NCBI RefSeq assembly: GCF_001482365.1
Contig: NZ_CP013254.1
Location: 372,001-436,000 of the forward strand
From: Kocuria flava
GTDB lineage: Bacteria; Actinomycetota; Actinomycetes; Actinomycetales; Micrococcaceae
DNA length: 64,000 nt
Reading direction: 5' to 3'
Below are positions 31,710 through 40,353 of the stretch, piece by piece (position 1 is the stretch's first letter; the number at the start of each line of letters is the position of its first letter). Made by a program: the position numbers and the translations under genes. The notes beneath the pieces are model-generated. The model worked only from the letters and a program-made list of their open reading frames with translations. It had not been told where the DNA came from and did no database searches.

Positions 31710-32600
31710 ATGAGCACCGTGTCCGAGTCCTACCTGGTGGGCCTGATCGGCGAGGGCATCACCGCCAGCCTGACCCCGCCCATGCACGAGGCCGAGGCCG
31801 CCCACCAGGGCCTGCACTACCTCTACCGCCCCGTGGACCTGGAGGTCGTCGGCCGCCCGGGCACCGACGTGGGCGCGCTGCTGGCCGCGGGCCGCGACCT
31901 GGGCTTCAACGCCTTCAACATCACCCACCCGTGCAAGCAGCTGGTGCTGGCGCACCTGGACGAGGTCGCCCCGGAGGCCGCGGCCCTGGGCGCGGTGAAC
32001 ACGGTCCTGGTCCGGGACGGCCGGTTCGTCGGCCACAACACGGACCGCTCCGGCTTCGCCGCGGGCTTCCGCGCCGAGCTCCCGGGCGCCGCCACGGACA
32101 CGGTCGTGCAGGTCGGCACGGGCGGGGCGGGGGCCGCCGTGGCCGCTGCGCTGCTGTCCGAGGGGGTCGCCACCCTGCACCTGGTCGACCTCGACCCGGA
32201 GCGCGCCGCCGAGCGCGCCGCGGCCCTGCGCACGATGTTCCCGGACCGGCAGGTGCTGGCCGCCGCCCCGGCCGAGCTGGCCGAGCTGGTCCCGGCCGCC
32301 GACGGCGTGGTCAACACGACCCCCGTGGGCATGCACCACCATCCCGGCACCCCCTTCGACCCGGCGCTGCTGGACGGCACCCAGTGGGTCGCCGACGTCG
32401 TCTACCTGCCCGTGGCGACCGCGCTGGTCACCGCCGCCCGCGCCGCCGGCTGCCGGGTGCTCGACGGCGGGCACATGGCCGTGGGTCAGGCCGCCGACGC
32501 CTTCGCCCTGATCACCGGGCGCCGGCCCGACCGGGCCCGGATGCGCGCGCACTTCCTGTCCCTGCTCGGCGAGCGCCGCCCCGCCCCCGCCGCCCGCTGA
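31710..32600 (+). CDS. qsuD: Quinate/shikimate dehydrogenase (NAD-type, QsuD-like)
   Basis: The 296-residue protein has the substrate site SLTPPMHEAE near residue 21, the catalytic Lys in FNITHPCKQ and Asp in GHNTDRSGF, and an NAD-binding GTGGAGAAV motif. The second strand ends in VDLD, an acidic residue that favours NAD over NADP, as in the catabolic QsuD of Corynebacterium glutamicum. It oxidises shikimate to 3-dehydroshikimate (and possibly quinate to 3-dehydroquinate). It lies 118 bp after the IclR gene and 55 bp before the dehydratase gene. Confidence 0.9.
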   Translation: MSTVSESYLVGLIGEGITASLTPPMHEAEAAHQGLHYLYRPVDLEVVGRPGTDVGALLAAGRDLGFNAFNITHPCKQLVLAHLDEVAPEAAALGAVNTVLVRDGRFVGHNTDRSGFAAGFRAELPGAATDTVVQVGTGGAGAAVAAALLSEGVATLHLVDLDPERAAERAAALRTMFPDRQVLAAAPAELAELVPAADGVVNTTPVGMHHHPGTPFDPALLDGTQWVADVVYLPVATALVTAARAAGCRVLDGGHMAVGQAADAFALITGRRPDRARMRAHFLSLLGERRPAPAAR

Positions 32601-32655
32601 GCCGCGCCGCAGCGCACTCCGCCCGCGTCCCGCGACCCCCACGAGAAGGACCCGC

Positions 32656-34554
32656 ATGAGAACCTCCATCGCCACCGTCTGCCTCTCGGGCACCCTCGAG
32701 GAGAAGATGCACGCCGCCGCGGCGGCCGGCTTCGACGGCATCGAGGTCTTCGAGCAGGACCTCGTGGTCTCCCCCTCCTCCCCCGAGCGGATCCGGGACC
32801 TGGCCGCGGAGCTGGGGCTGGGCCTGGACCTCTACCAGCCCTTCCGCGACGCCGAAGGGGTCGGCCCGGAGCTGGTCCCGGCCGTCCTGCGCCGGGCCGC
32901 GGCGAAGTTCCGGCTGATGAACCGGCTGGGCACGGACACCGTGCTCGTGTGCTCCAACGTGGCCACCGCGACCGTGGACGACGACGCCGTCGCGGCCCGG
33001 CAGCTGCGGGCGCTCGGGGACCTCGCCGGGGAGCACGGCGTGCGCCTGGCCTACGAGGCCCTCGCGTGGGGCCGCTACGTCGACGACTTCGAGCACGCCC
33101 AGCGGATCGTGGAGCTCGCCGACCACCCGAGCGTGGGCACGTGCCTGGACAGCTTCCACATCCTCTCCCGCGGCTGGGACCCGGCCCCGATCGAGCGGAT
33201 CCCGGCGGAGAAGATCTTCTTCGTGCAGCTGGCCGACGCCCCGCTGCTGAGCATGGACGTGCTCTCCTGGTCCCGCCACCACCGCGTCTTCCCGGGCGAG
33301 GGCGACTTCGACATGGTCGGCTTCATGACCCGGCTGGTGCGCTCGGGCTACGACGGGCCGGTCTCCCTGGAGATCTTCAACGACGCCTTCCGCCAGGCCG
33401 ACGTCCGGCGCACCGCGGTGGACGGGCTGCGCTCGCTGCGCTGGCTCGAGGACCAGACCCTCCGGGCGCTGGCCGGGCAGCCGGTGCGGGACCGCCTGGA
33501 GCTGCAGGCCCTGCCCGCCGTGGCGGAGCCCGCAGGCTACGACTTCGTGGAGATCCGCACGGCCCGGCTCGGGGAGACCACGCGGCTGCTGCACCAGCTG
33601 GGCTTCGCCCTGGGCGGGCACCACCAGTCGAAGGAGCACGTCCAGGTGTGGGTGCAGGGGCCGGTGCGCGTCGTCGTCGTCGACGCCGTGCGGGAGGCCG
33701 TCCCGGGGGCCTCGCCCACGGAGATCGCGGCCCTCGGGTTCACGGTCGAGGACCCGGAGGCGGCCGTGGACCGGGCGACCCGCCTGCGGGCCCGCCCCGT
33801 CGAGCGCACCCAGGGCCCGGGCGAGCAGGTGCTGCGCGGGGTGCACGCCCCGGACGGCACGGAGATCTTCTTCTGCCGGGCGAGCCCGGACGGGGTGCCG
33901 CCGTGGCTGGGCGAGTTCGGCGCCGACGACGTCCTCGACCCCGCGGCCCTGGTCACGGGCGTGGACCACGTCAACATGGCCCAGCCCTGGCAGCACTACG
34001 ACGAGGCGGTGCTGTTCTACACCTCGGTGCTGGCCCTGGAGGCCCAGCCGGCGCAGGACGTCCCGGGCCCGTCCGGGCTCGTGCGCAGCCAGGTGATGCG
34101 CTCGGCCGACGGCGCGGTGCGGATGCCGCTGAACGTGGCCCCGGCCGCCGCGGAGCAGGGCTCGTTCGTGGGCGCCGCCTACCCCGAGCACGTGGCCCTG
34201 GCCTGCTCGGACGTGGTCGCCGCCGCCCGCCGGGCCCGCCGCCGGGGCCTGGCCCCGCTGCCCGTGCCGCAGAACTACTACGAGGACCTGGTTGCCCGCT
34301 TCGACCTCGACGAGGCGTTCGTGGCCTCGCTGCAGGAGCTCGACCTGCTCTACGACCGGGACACCGGGGGCGAGTTCCTGCACTTCTACACCGGGACCCT
34401 GGGCACGGTGTTCTTCGAGGTGGTCGAGCGCCGCGGCGGCTACGCCGGCTTCGGGGCGCCCAACGCGCCCGTTCGGCTGGCCGCGCAGTACCGCCGCTCG
34501 CACGAGCCCGGCGCCCGGCAGCGCTCTCCCCGCGGGGCCGCGTCCCCGCAATGA
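32656..34554 (+). CDS. qsuB: Two-domain 3-dehydroshikimate dehydratase (QsuB-like)
   Basis: The 632-residue protein joins an N-terminal xylose-isomerase-like TIM barrel (about 1-280; TVCLSGTLEEKMHAAAAAGF, RLAYEALAWGRYV, LEIFNDAFRQAD) to a C-terminal half resembling 4-hydroxyphenylpyruvate dioxygenase (about 300-615; GVDHVNMAQPW, EHVALACSDV, EFLHFYTGTLG). This architecture is that of QsuB, in which the N-domain converts 3-dehydroshikimate to protocatechuate and the role of the C-domain is less clear. ATG at 32656 follows GAGAAGGA. It is the last gene of the shikimate operon. The product would enter the beta-ketoadipate pathway, not encoded here. Confidence 0.9.
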   Translation: MRTSIATVCLSGTLEEKMHAAAAAGFDGIEVFEQDLVVSPSSPERIRDLAAELGLGLDLYQPFRDAEGVGPELVPAVLRRAAAKFRLMNRLGTDTVLVCSNVATATVDDDAVAARQLRALGDLAGEHGVRLAYEALAWGRYVDDFEHAQRIVELADHPSVGTCLDSFHILSRGWDPAPIERIPAEKIFFVQLADAPLLSMDVLSWSRHHRVFPGEGDFDMVGFMTRLVRSGYDGPVSLEIFNDAFRQADVRRTAVDGLRSLRWLEDQTLRALAGQPVRDRLELQALPAVAEPAGYDFVEIRTARLGETTRLLHQLGFALGGHHQSKEHVQVWVQGPVRVVVVDAVREAVPGASPTEIAALGFTVEDPEAAVDRATRLRARPVERTQGPGEQVLRGVHAPDGTEIFFCRASPDGVPPWLGEFGADDVLDPAALVTGVDHVNMAQPWQHYDEAVLFYTSVLALEAQPAQDVPGPSGLVRSQVMRSADGAVRMPLNVAPAAAEQGSFVGAAYPEHVALACSDVVAAARRARRRGLAPLPVPQNYYEDLVARFDLDEAFVASLQELDLLYDRDTGGEFLHFYTGTLGTVFFEVVERRGGYAGFGAPNAPVRLAAQYRRSHEPGARQRSPRGAASPQ

Positions 34555-34598
34555 TCAGCCCTCTGTCGAATCCGGCGGATCTGTGGTTGGCTCTCCCC

Positions 34599-34805
34599 AT
34601 GGACGCCAACGAGATCATGGACCGCATCCGCCAGGCCCGCGACCACGCCCTGGAGCAGGAGAAGGAGGAACGCCGGCGCATCGCCGACGCCGACACCGCC
34701 GACAAGCAGGGCGCCGCGAGCGTGCGCCTGGCGACCCGCCAGGCCGTGCGCGAGGCCTTCGACGACATCCTCGGCGAGAGCTCCGACCCCGGTCAGGACG
34801 CCTGA
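34599..34805 (+). CDS. Small hypothetical helical protein
   Basis: The 68-residue protein is charged and predicted helical (IMDRIRQARDHALEQEKEERRRIADAD), with an acidic C-terminus. No membrane segment or known domain is seen. ATG at 34599 has no clear ribosome site. It lies 44 bp after qsuB but codes in a different frame and may have its own promoter. A perfect 42-nt palindrome follows it. Confidence 0.55.
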   Translation: MDANEIMDRIRQARDHALEQEKEERRRIADADTADKQGAASVRLATRQAVREAFDDILGESSDPGQDA

Positions 34806-34825
34806 GCCGCAGGCCCGCACGGACG

Positions 34826-34867
34826 CGCGGCGGCCCCCGGAGCCCGCGGGCTCCGGGGGCCGCCGCG
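34826..34867. terminator. Perfect 42-nt palindromic terminator
   Basis: The sequence 34826-34867 is a perfect palindrome of 42 nt, so the stem can pair almost to its centre. It lies between convergent genes (stops at 34805 and 34882) and can act on both strands. No U-tract follows. Confidence 0.75.
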
Positions 34868-34881
34868 TGCGCCGGGGCGGC

Positions 34882-35373
34882 TCAGAGGTCGACGACCGCG
34901 CTGTCCCCCTGCACCCGCCTGCCGGTGGCCACCGACTTCACGAGGTTCGCGACCTGGGTGACCTTGCTGCCGCCCGGGGCGTCCCAGTACTCCGCCGTCT
35001 CGGCGTCGACCTCGACGATCACGTTGTCGGGGTTCTCGGGCCCGCCCTCGAGCCAGGCGGCGTTGAAGGTGTTCCACAGCTCCTTGATCTTCGCGACGTC
35101 GTCGACCACGCGGGCCGTGCCGGCCAGGGAGACCCAGGCGCCGTCCCCGGAGTAGGCGACGTTGACGGCGGGGCGCCGCAGCAGGCCCTGCACCTGGTCG
35201 GAGTGCCGCTCGGCGAGGAAGCGGACGGTGCCGTCGAAGTCCACCTCCTGGGTGGTCATCGGCTTGGCGACGATGCGCCCGTGGTCGTCGACGTGGCTGA
35301 GCAGCGCGATGCGGGTGCTCCTGATGATCTCGCGGACCTTCTCGACGTGCTCGGCGTGGTCGTGCTCGGTCAT
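34882..35373 (-). CDS. Pyridoxamine 5'-phosphate oxidase-like general stress protein (GS26 type)
   Basis: The 163-residue protein has the split-barrel flavin/F420-binding fold of general stress protein 26: KVREIIRSTRIALLSHVDDHGRIVAKPM, VRFLAERHSDQVQGLLRRPAVNVAYS and a Trp-rich IKELWNTFNAAWLEGG segment. Such proteins bind FMN or F420 and their role is usually unknown. ATG at 35373 is the start. It is a single gene, convergent with the small gene at 34599. It is not the PdxH enzyme of B6 salvage, which is longer and has other motifs. Confidence 0.85.
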   Translation of the reverse strand: MTEHDHAEHVEKVREIIRSTRIALLSHVDDHGRIVAKPMTTQEVDFDGTVRFLAERHSDQVQGLLRRPAVNVAYSGDGAWVSLAGTARVVDDVAKIKELWNTFNAAWLEGGPENPDNVIVEVDAETAEYWDAPGGSKVTQVANLVKSVATGRRVQGDSAVVDL

Positions 35374-35492
35374 GGTGGATCCCTCTCCTCGGTCGGACCG
35401 CGTGCGGGATCGTCAGTCTACGGAGCATTCCGCCCCGCACAAGCCCGCACCGGTCTGCGACCATGGGGAGGACGACGACGGAAGGTGGCCCC

Positions 35493-36263
35493 ATGGACTT
35501 CGAGCTCGACCCGCAGGTGCGCGACGCGGTGGAGCACCCGGAGCGGACCGTGCGCGGACCCGAGGAGCTCCAGCTGAAGGTGCGCCTGGCCGGCGAGCCC
35601 GCCCGCCGCGCCCTGGCCGCCCACTGGGCGGAGGCGGGCCCCGGCCCCGCGGCGCCGGACGTCCTCCCGGAGACCCCCGGGCAGGCCCCGCCGGACGCCG
35701 CCGGACAGGGCGCGCCGGGGACGGCGCAGGACCCCGCGCGGGACCCCGACCGGCTCGCGGCGGCCGTGCTGCTGGCCACCCTGTTCGACGACACCGCCCT
35801 GCTCGAGCGCGCCGCCCGCGCGCCGGGCGACTTCCCGGGCGCCCCCTCGGCCCCGCCGGAGGCGCTGCTGGGCTTCACCGGCGTGCCGGGCGCCCGCGCG
35901 GCCCTCGCCCCCGTCCTGGAGCGGCCCCTGCTGACGGGACTGCTGGAGTGGGCCACGCACCCCGTCCCCGACCGGCCCCCGATCGCGCTCGCCGAGGCGG
36001 CCCGCGATCTCGGGATCGACGACGACGACCGCGTCTACCGCGAGGTCCGCCGCCGCGTCCGGCGGATGCTGGCGCGCGAGCACGACGGCTCGGAGCCGCT
36101 GGAGCGCTTCTCCGCCGTGCTCGAGGAGGCCGAGCGCCGCCCCCGCGAGCCCGGCCCGGCGCTGTCCGGCGAGGAGGACGACGACCCGGCGGGCCTGAAG
36201 AACTGGGGCATCCTCGGGCTCGTGATCGTGGGCATCATCCTGCTGCTCGTGCTCCTGCTCTGA
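35493..36263 (+). CDS. Hypothetical tail-anchored membrane protein
   Basis: The 256-residue protein begins with an acidic segment (MDFELDPQVRDAVEHPE), has a Pro/Gly/Ala-rich linker around residues 55-85 and a helical centre. It ends in a single hydrophobic helix (WGILGLVIVGIILLLVLLL) with no residues beyond it, so it is probably tail-anchored with the bulk in the cytoplasm. ATG at 35493 is preferred because GAAGGTGG lies 5 nt upstream. No domain is recognised. Confidence 0.65.
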   Translation: MDFELDPQVRDAVEHPERTVRGPEELQLKVRLAGEPARRALAAHWAEAGPGPAAPDVLPETPGQAPPDAAGQGAPGTAQDPARDPDRLAAAVLLATLFDDTALLERAARAPGDFPGAPSAPPEALLGFTGVPGARAALAPVLERPLLTGLLEWATHPVPDRPPIALAEAARDLGIDDDDRVYREVRRRVRRMLAREHDGSEPLERFSAVLEEAERRPREPGPALSGEEDDDPAGLKNWGILGLVIVGIILLLVLLL

Positions 36264-36481
36264 GCCCGCCGCGCACCGGGGGGCCGCCGGCCGCGCCGTT
36301 CCCTCCGTGCCACCCCTCCGGCGCCGCCGTCCCGCGTGTCCCGCGCGCCGACCCGCCGGGACGCCGCCGGCACGGGGGTTGACCCGCCGGTGACCGGGGC
36401 CGATCATCGGGTCTCAACGGGGTGCCGGACGCCCCGTGGCGCCGCCCGGTACCGTTCCCCGGGCCGGCAGGGAGGCCTCCC

Positions 36482-36616
36482 GTGGACACCATCGACCTCG
36501 CGGACATCGTCCCCGGGACGACCCCGCTCGTCGGGGGCAAGGCCTCCGGCCTCGGCGCCCTCCTGCGGGCGGGTGAGCGCGTGCCGGAGGGCTTCTGCCT
36601 GACCACCGAGGCCTAA
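36482..36616 (+). pseudogene. N-terminal fragment of a rifampin phosphotransferase-like gene
   Basis: From GTG 36482 (GGAGG 7 nt upstream) 44 codons are read to a TAA at 36614-36616. The fragment contains LVGGKASGLGALLRAGERVPEGFCLTTEA, split here only by its motifs, which matches the extreme N-terminus of rifampin phosphotransferase (RPH), where a Tyr normally follows TTEA. The reading frame resumes in the same phase at 36629 with sequence that lies roughly 60 residues further on in RPH. A deletion that cut the Tyr codon (TA plus A) would create the stop. The two parts are therefore one damaged gene. Confidence 0.7.
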
Positions 36617-36628
36617 CGCGCGGGCACG

Positions 36629-38962
36629 GTGCCCGAGCGGGCGCTCCTGGCGGCCTACGAGCGCCTCGGCGGCGGCCCGATCGCCGTCCGCTCCAGCGCC
36701 ACGGCCGAGGACCTGCCCGGCGCCAGCTTCGCCGGCCAGCAGGACACCGTCCTCGGCGTGGTGGGCGGGGACGCGCTGCTCGCGGCGGTCCGGCGGTGCT
36801 GGGCGTCCCTGTCCGGCGAGCGCGCCGTGGCCTACCGGGCGGCGCAGGGCCTGGCGGACGAGGACCCGGCGATGGCCGTCGTCGTGCAGCGCATGGTCGA
36901 GCCGGTGGCCGCGGGGGTGATGTTCACGGCGAACCCGCTGACCGGCAACCGCACGCAGACCGTGGTCGACGCGGTCCCGGGGCTGGGCACCGGCGTCGTG
37001 GACGGCGCCGCGGAGACCGACCACTACGTGCTGCCGTGGGAGGGTCCGGACCCCGGGCAGCCGGAGCACGGGTGCCTGTCCGCGGCCCGGCTGCGGGAGC
37101 TCCAGCAGGCGGGGCGGCGGGTGCAGCGGGCCCTCGGCGGCCCGCAGGACGTCGAGTTCGCCTGGGACGCGGAGGGCACGCTGTGGCTGCTGCAGTCCCG
37201 GCCCGTCACCACCCTCTTCCCGCTCCCCCCGGGGACCGACCCGGTGCACGGCGAGCCGCGCCTCTACCTGGAGGTCGGCCACATGCAGGGCCTGCGGCGC
37301 CCGGTCACCCCCATGGGCGTGTCCGTGCTGCGGGAGACGACCCGCCGCTGGCTGGAGGTCGTCGGCGTGGGGGCCGCGGCGGCCGATACCTTCCTCGTCG
37401 AGATCGGGGGCCGGCTGTTCACGGACCTCACCGGGTTCGTCCGCAGCCCGCGGCTGCGCTCCCGCGTCCCGGAGGCGGTGCGGGTCTACGGCCCGGCGGT
37501 GGCGCGGGGCGTGCGGCGCGTCCTGGACGACCCTCGCTTCGCGCCCCGCCCGGCGCCGCCCGGCCGGCGCGCGCTCTCCCCCGCCGCGGCGGCGCGGCTG
37601 CTCCTGGCCGTGCTGCCCGCCTCGCTGCTCGGCGCGCTGCGGGCCCTGGCCCGGCCCGCAGCGGCCCGCGAGCGGGCGTTCCGCGAGCTCGAGCGGGTCC
37701 GTCGGCAGCCCCGGAGCGAGCCGGGGGACCCGGCGGAGCGGATCCACCGCGCCGCCGGCCTGCAGGACGCGACGCTGACCGGGCCGATGATGCGCACCCT
37801 GCCGCCGCTGTGGGCGGCGCTCCTCGCCCAGGGGGTGGCCGGCGGGCTGCTGCGCGGGGTCCTGCGGCCCGGCGAGCTGAACGCGACCCTGCGGGGCATG
37901 CCCCACAACGTCACCACGCGGATGGACCTCGAGCTGTGGGACGTCGCCGTGGCCGCCCGGCCCCACCGCGAGCTGCTGCTGGGCACCGGTCCGGACGAGC
38001 TCGCCGCACGGTTCGCCCGCGGCGAGCTGCCCGAGTTCGGGCTGACGGCCTTCCTGGCGCGGTACGGGATCCGCGGCAGCGCCGAGATCGACGTGGGCTC
38101 CCCCCGGTGGGCCGACGACCCCACCCCGGTGTTCGCCGCGCTGGCCGGGTACCTGCGCGTGGGCGACCCGGAGCAGGCCCCGCCGGTCCGCTTCGCCCGC
38201 GCCGAGGCCGAGGCCGAGGCCGCCCTGGCGGGCCTCGTGGAGCGCGCGGCGCGCACCCGGCCGCTGCGGGCCCGGCTCGCCGGCGCCCTGCTGCGCCGCG
38301 GCCGGGAGCTGGCCGGGCTGCGCGAGCTGCCCAAGTTCCTCTGGCTGAGCCCGCTGGCGGAGGTGCGCCGCCAGCTGCTCGCCGCGGGGACCGCGCTGGC
38401 CGGGCGCGGCCTGCTGGAACGCCCGGAGGACATCATGTTCCTCACCCTGGACGAGGCCCTCGGGGCCGCCCACGGCGCGGACCTGCGCGCGGCGGTGGCC
38501 GGCCGGCGCCGGGAGCACGACCGCGAGGCCCGGCGGCGGCAGGTCCCCGGGCTGCTGCTGTCCGACGGCACGGACCCGATGGCCCTGCCCGACGACGACG
38601 CCCCGGGGCACGGCCCGGACGTGCTGGTCGGGCAGCCCGCCGCCACCGGGGTCGCGACCGGTCCGGTGCGGATCGTCCACCACCCCTCCGAGGCGCGGCT
38701 GGAGCCCGGCGACATCCTCGTCGCCCCGACCACCGACCCGGGCTGGACCCCGCTGTTCCTGGCCCTCGGCGGGCTCGTCACGGAGACGGGCTCCCCGATC
38801 GCCCACGGCCCGACCGTGGCCCGCGAGTACGGCATCCCGGCCGTCGTCTGCGTGCCCGGGGCCACCACCCGCCTGGCCGAGGGCCAGGTGGTGACCGTCG
38901 ACGGCGCCGCGGGGCTGGTCCGGGTCCACGGCGCGGAGAGCCCCGCCGGCCAGGACCCGTGA
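36629..38962 (+). CDS. Rifampin phosphotransferase-like PEP-utilising protein, N-terminally truncated (probable pseudogene)
   Basis: The 777-codon frame begins at GTG 36629 without a clear ribosome site. It covers most of the ATP-grasp domain (AVRSSATAEDLPGASFAGQQDT, QSRPVTTLFPLP), the middle substrate domain (LYLEVGHMQGLRRPVTPMG, GGRLFTDLT, MPHNVTTRMDLELWDV) and the C-terminal swivelling His domain (TDPGWTPLF, GSPIAHGPTVAREYGIPAVV, catalytic His present). The order matches RPH, which transfers phosphate from ATP to rifamycins, rather than PEP synthase, whose middle part differs. The first ATP-grasp strands are on the fragment at 36482, separated by an in-frame TAA and missing about 60 residues. 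Without them activity is doubtful. The rest shows no other damage, so the lesion may be recent or the shortened protein may have another use. Confidence 0.8.
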   Translation: MPERALLAAYERLGGGPIAVRSSATAEDLPGASFAGQQDTVLGVVGGDALLAAVRRCWASLSGERAVAYRAAQGLADEDPAMAVVVQRMVEPVAAGVMFTANPLTGNRTQTVVDAVPGLGTGVVDGAAETDHYVLPWEGPDPGQPEHGCLSAARLRELQQAGRRVQRALGGPQDVEFAWDAEGTLWLLQSRPVTTLFPLPPGTDPVHGEPRLYLEVGHMQGLRRPVTPMGVSVLRETTRRWLEVVGVGAAAADTFLVEIGGRLFTDLTGFVRSPRLRSRVPEAVRVYGPAVARGVRRVLDDPRFAPRPAPPGRRALSPAAAARLLLAVLPASLLGALRALARPAAARERAFRELERVRRQPRSEPGDPAERIHRAAGLQDATLTGPMMRTLPPLWAALLAQGVAGGLLRGVLRPGELNATLRGMPHNVTTRMDLELWDVAVAARPHRELLLGTGPDELAARFARGELPEFGLTAFLARYGIRGSAEIDVGSPRWADDPTPVFAALAGYLRVGDPEQAPPVRFARAEAEAEAALAGLVERAARTRPLRARLAGALLRRGRELAGLRELPKFLWLSPLAEVRRQLLAAGTALAGRGLLERPEDIMFLTLDEALGAAHGADLRAAVAGRRREHDREARRRQVPGLLLSDGTDPMALPDDDAPGHGPDVLVGQPAATGVATGPVRIVHHPSEARLEPGDILVAPTTDPGWTPLFLALGGLVTETGSPIAHGPTVAREYGIPAVVCVPGATTRLAEGQVVTVDGAAGLVRVHGAESPAGQDP

Positions 38963-39004
38963 CACCCGCGCCCGGGGCGCCCCCGCCGGCGGCCGGGGCC
39001 CGGC

Positions 39005-40111
39005 TCAGTCGCGCAGGGTCTCGGCGGGAGCGACCCCGTAGCGCTGCCGGTAGGCGGCGGCGAAGCGGCCGGTGTGCCCGAACCCCCAGCGGGCGGCGAT
39101 GCCGGTGACGGTCTGCCCGTCCGCGGGGTCGGCGGCGCGCAGGTCGGCGTGGGCGGCCTCCAGCCGCAGGGCCCGCAGGTGCGCCAGGGGCGTGGTGCCG
39201 AGCTCGCGGCGGAAGGCCACCTGCAGCCCGCGCGGGCTCAGCCGTGCGGCCTCGGCGATCTCGGGCAGCCCGACCGGCTCGGCCAGGTGGGCCTCCATGA
39301 AGGCCACGGCCCGGCGCACCCCGGCCGGCGCGGGACGGGACGCGGTGGCCGGGGCCTGCTCGTCCTCGAGGAACGTGGAGGGGAAGGCGTGCAGCAGCGT
39401 CGTGGTCAGCGACCGGAAGGCCTGGTCGCGCAGCAGGGGCGCGGCCATGGCCTCGTCGTGCTCGAGCTGGACCTGGCGGAAGTGAGCCACGGCGGCGTTC
39501 CAGTAGCGGGCCATCCCGGCGCTGACCGGGGCGGAGCCGGTGAACCGCAGCCGGAGGCGCTCGGTGCCCCGCAGGCCCGCGGCCAGGGCCTGCAGGCGCT
39601 CGAGGTCCAGGGTCACGGTGCGCAGGTCCAGGTCGTCCCAGCGGCACGTGTAGGGGCGCACGGGCAGCAGGAAGGGCGCGGGCGTGGGCCGGGTGGGGGT
39701 CCCGTCGGTGAAGACGAGCCGCCCGCCCAGCAGCTGGGCCACACGCACCGTGCCGGTGGCGTCGATGCGGGCGGCGGCCATGACCCCGCCCAGCCGGGCG
39801 CGCTCGAGGCTGACGTCCGCCGCGGAGCGGACCTCCTGCTGGAGACGGAACGGCACGTCCTCGCAGACCTGCATCTGCCCGGCCGTGTAGACCTGCTCGA
39901 GCACGGCCAGACCCTCGGCCGGGTCCTCCGTGCGCACGCGCAGCCGCTCCACCCGGGGCCGCGCGCCGGCGGAGCCCTGCGGGCCGGCGGAGCCCTGCGG
40001 GCCGGTGGTGCCCCCGGCGCAGGCGGTGGCCCGGGCCGCGGCACGCGCCTGGGCGCGGTCTCGGGGGAGCGACGGGTGCGGAACGGGCGGCGGCGGCGGG
40101 GTGACGGTCAC
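39005..40111 (-). CDS. AraC-family transcriptional regulator
   Basis: The 368-residue protein has a C-terminal AraC DNA-binding domain with two helix-turn-helices (LPEIAEAARLSPRGLQVAFRRELG; TVTGIAARWGFGHTGRFAAAYRQRYG) and a sensor domain of the AraC_binding_2 type. GTG at 40111 is chosen because GGAGG lies 6 nt upstream; the longer frame to 40192 crosses a low-complexity region. The N-terminus is Pro/Ala-rich and contains two copies of the GPQGSAG heptapeptide. It is convergent with the damaged phosphotransferase gene (stop 42 bp away) and its target is unknown. Confidence 0.85.
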   Translation of the reverse strand: MTVTPPPPPVPHPSLPRDRAQARAAARATACAGGTTGPQGSAGPQGSAGARPRVERLRVRTEDPAEGLAVLEQVYTAGQMQVCEDVPFRLQQEVRSAADVSLERARLGGVMAAARIDATGTVRVAQLLGGRLVFTDGTPTRPTPAPFLLPVRPYTCRWDDLDLRTVTLDLERLQALAAGLRGTERLRLRFTGSAPVSAGMARYWNAAVAHFRQVQLEHDEAMAAPLLRDQAFRSLTTTLLHAFPSTFLEDEQAPATASRPAPAGVRRAVAFMEAHLAEPVGLPEIAEAARLSPRGLQVAFRRELGTTPLAHLRALRLEAAHADLRAADPADGQTVTGIAARWGFGHTGRFAAAYRQRYGVAPAETLRD

Positions 40112-40204
40112 GGGAGTCCTCCGGGCATGACAGAAGCAGCGGCCGCCTGCTTGACCGATGACCAGCACTCTAGGCCCGGTCGGGCCGTGCAACGAAACGC
40201 GGCG

Positions 40205-40256
40205 CCCCCGCGGTGCGCCCCCGCGGTGCGCCCCCGCGGTGCGCCCCGGGGGTGCG
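40205..40256. repeat. Tandem repeat, four 13-bp units
   Basis: The unit CCCCCGCGGTGCG occurs three times exactly (40205-40217, 40218-40230, 40231-40243) and once with changes (40244-40256). It lies in the 242-bp gap between the AraC-type gene and the divergent acetyltransferase gene. Its length is not a multiple of 3 and it is outside any likely gene, so copy number may vary between strains. Confidence 0.85.
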
Positions 40257-40353
40257 CTTCCAGGCCGAGTGTGCGTAATGTGGCTTCACACACTGGACGA
40301 AGGTCAGGACCGTGGTGCCGGGAACGGCACCGGCCGGGGACGAGGAGGGCGTC

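Noticed and set aside
34882..35373. Pyridoxamine-phosphate-oxidase-like gene as part of vitamin B6 metabolism with pdxST
   Set aside because: Length and motifs fit general stress protein 26-type flavin/F420 proteins, not PdxH, and it is far from the pdx genes.
36614..36616. In-frame stop considered as programmed readthrough or recoding
   Set aside because: It is TAA, not TGA, has no obvious recoding structure, and about 60 conserved residues are missing right after it, which readthrough would not restore.
40205..40256. Tandem repeat considered as a CRISPR remnant
   Set aside because: Units of 13 bp abut with no spacers and no cas genes are present.
40269..40294. GTGTG...CACAC repeat before the acetyltransferase gene as a CRP/GlxR site
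   Set aside because: Half-site spacing (13 bp, or 4 bp for the inner pair) does not fit the TGTGA-N6-TCACA spacing of these regulators.
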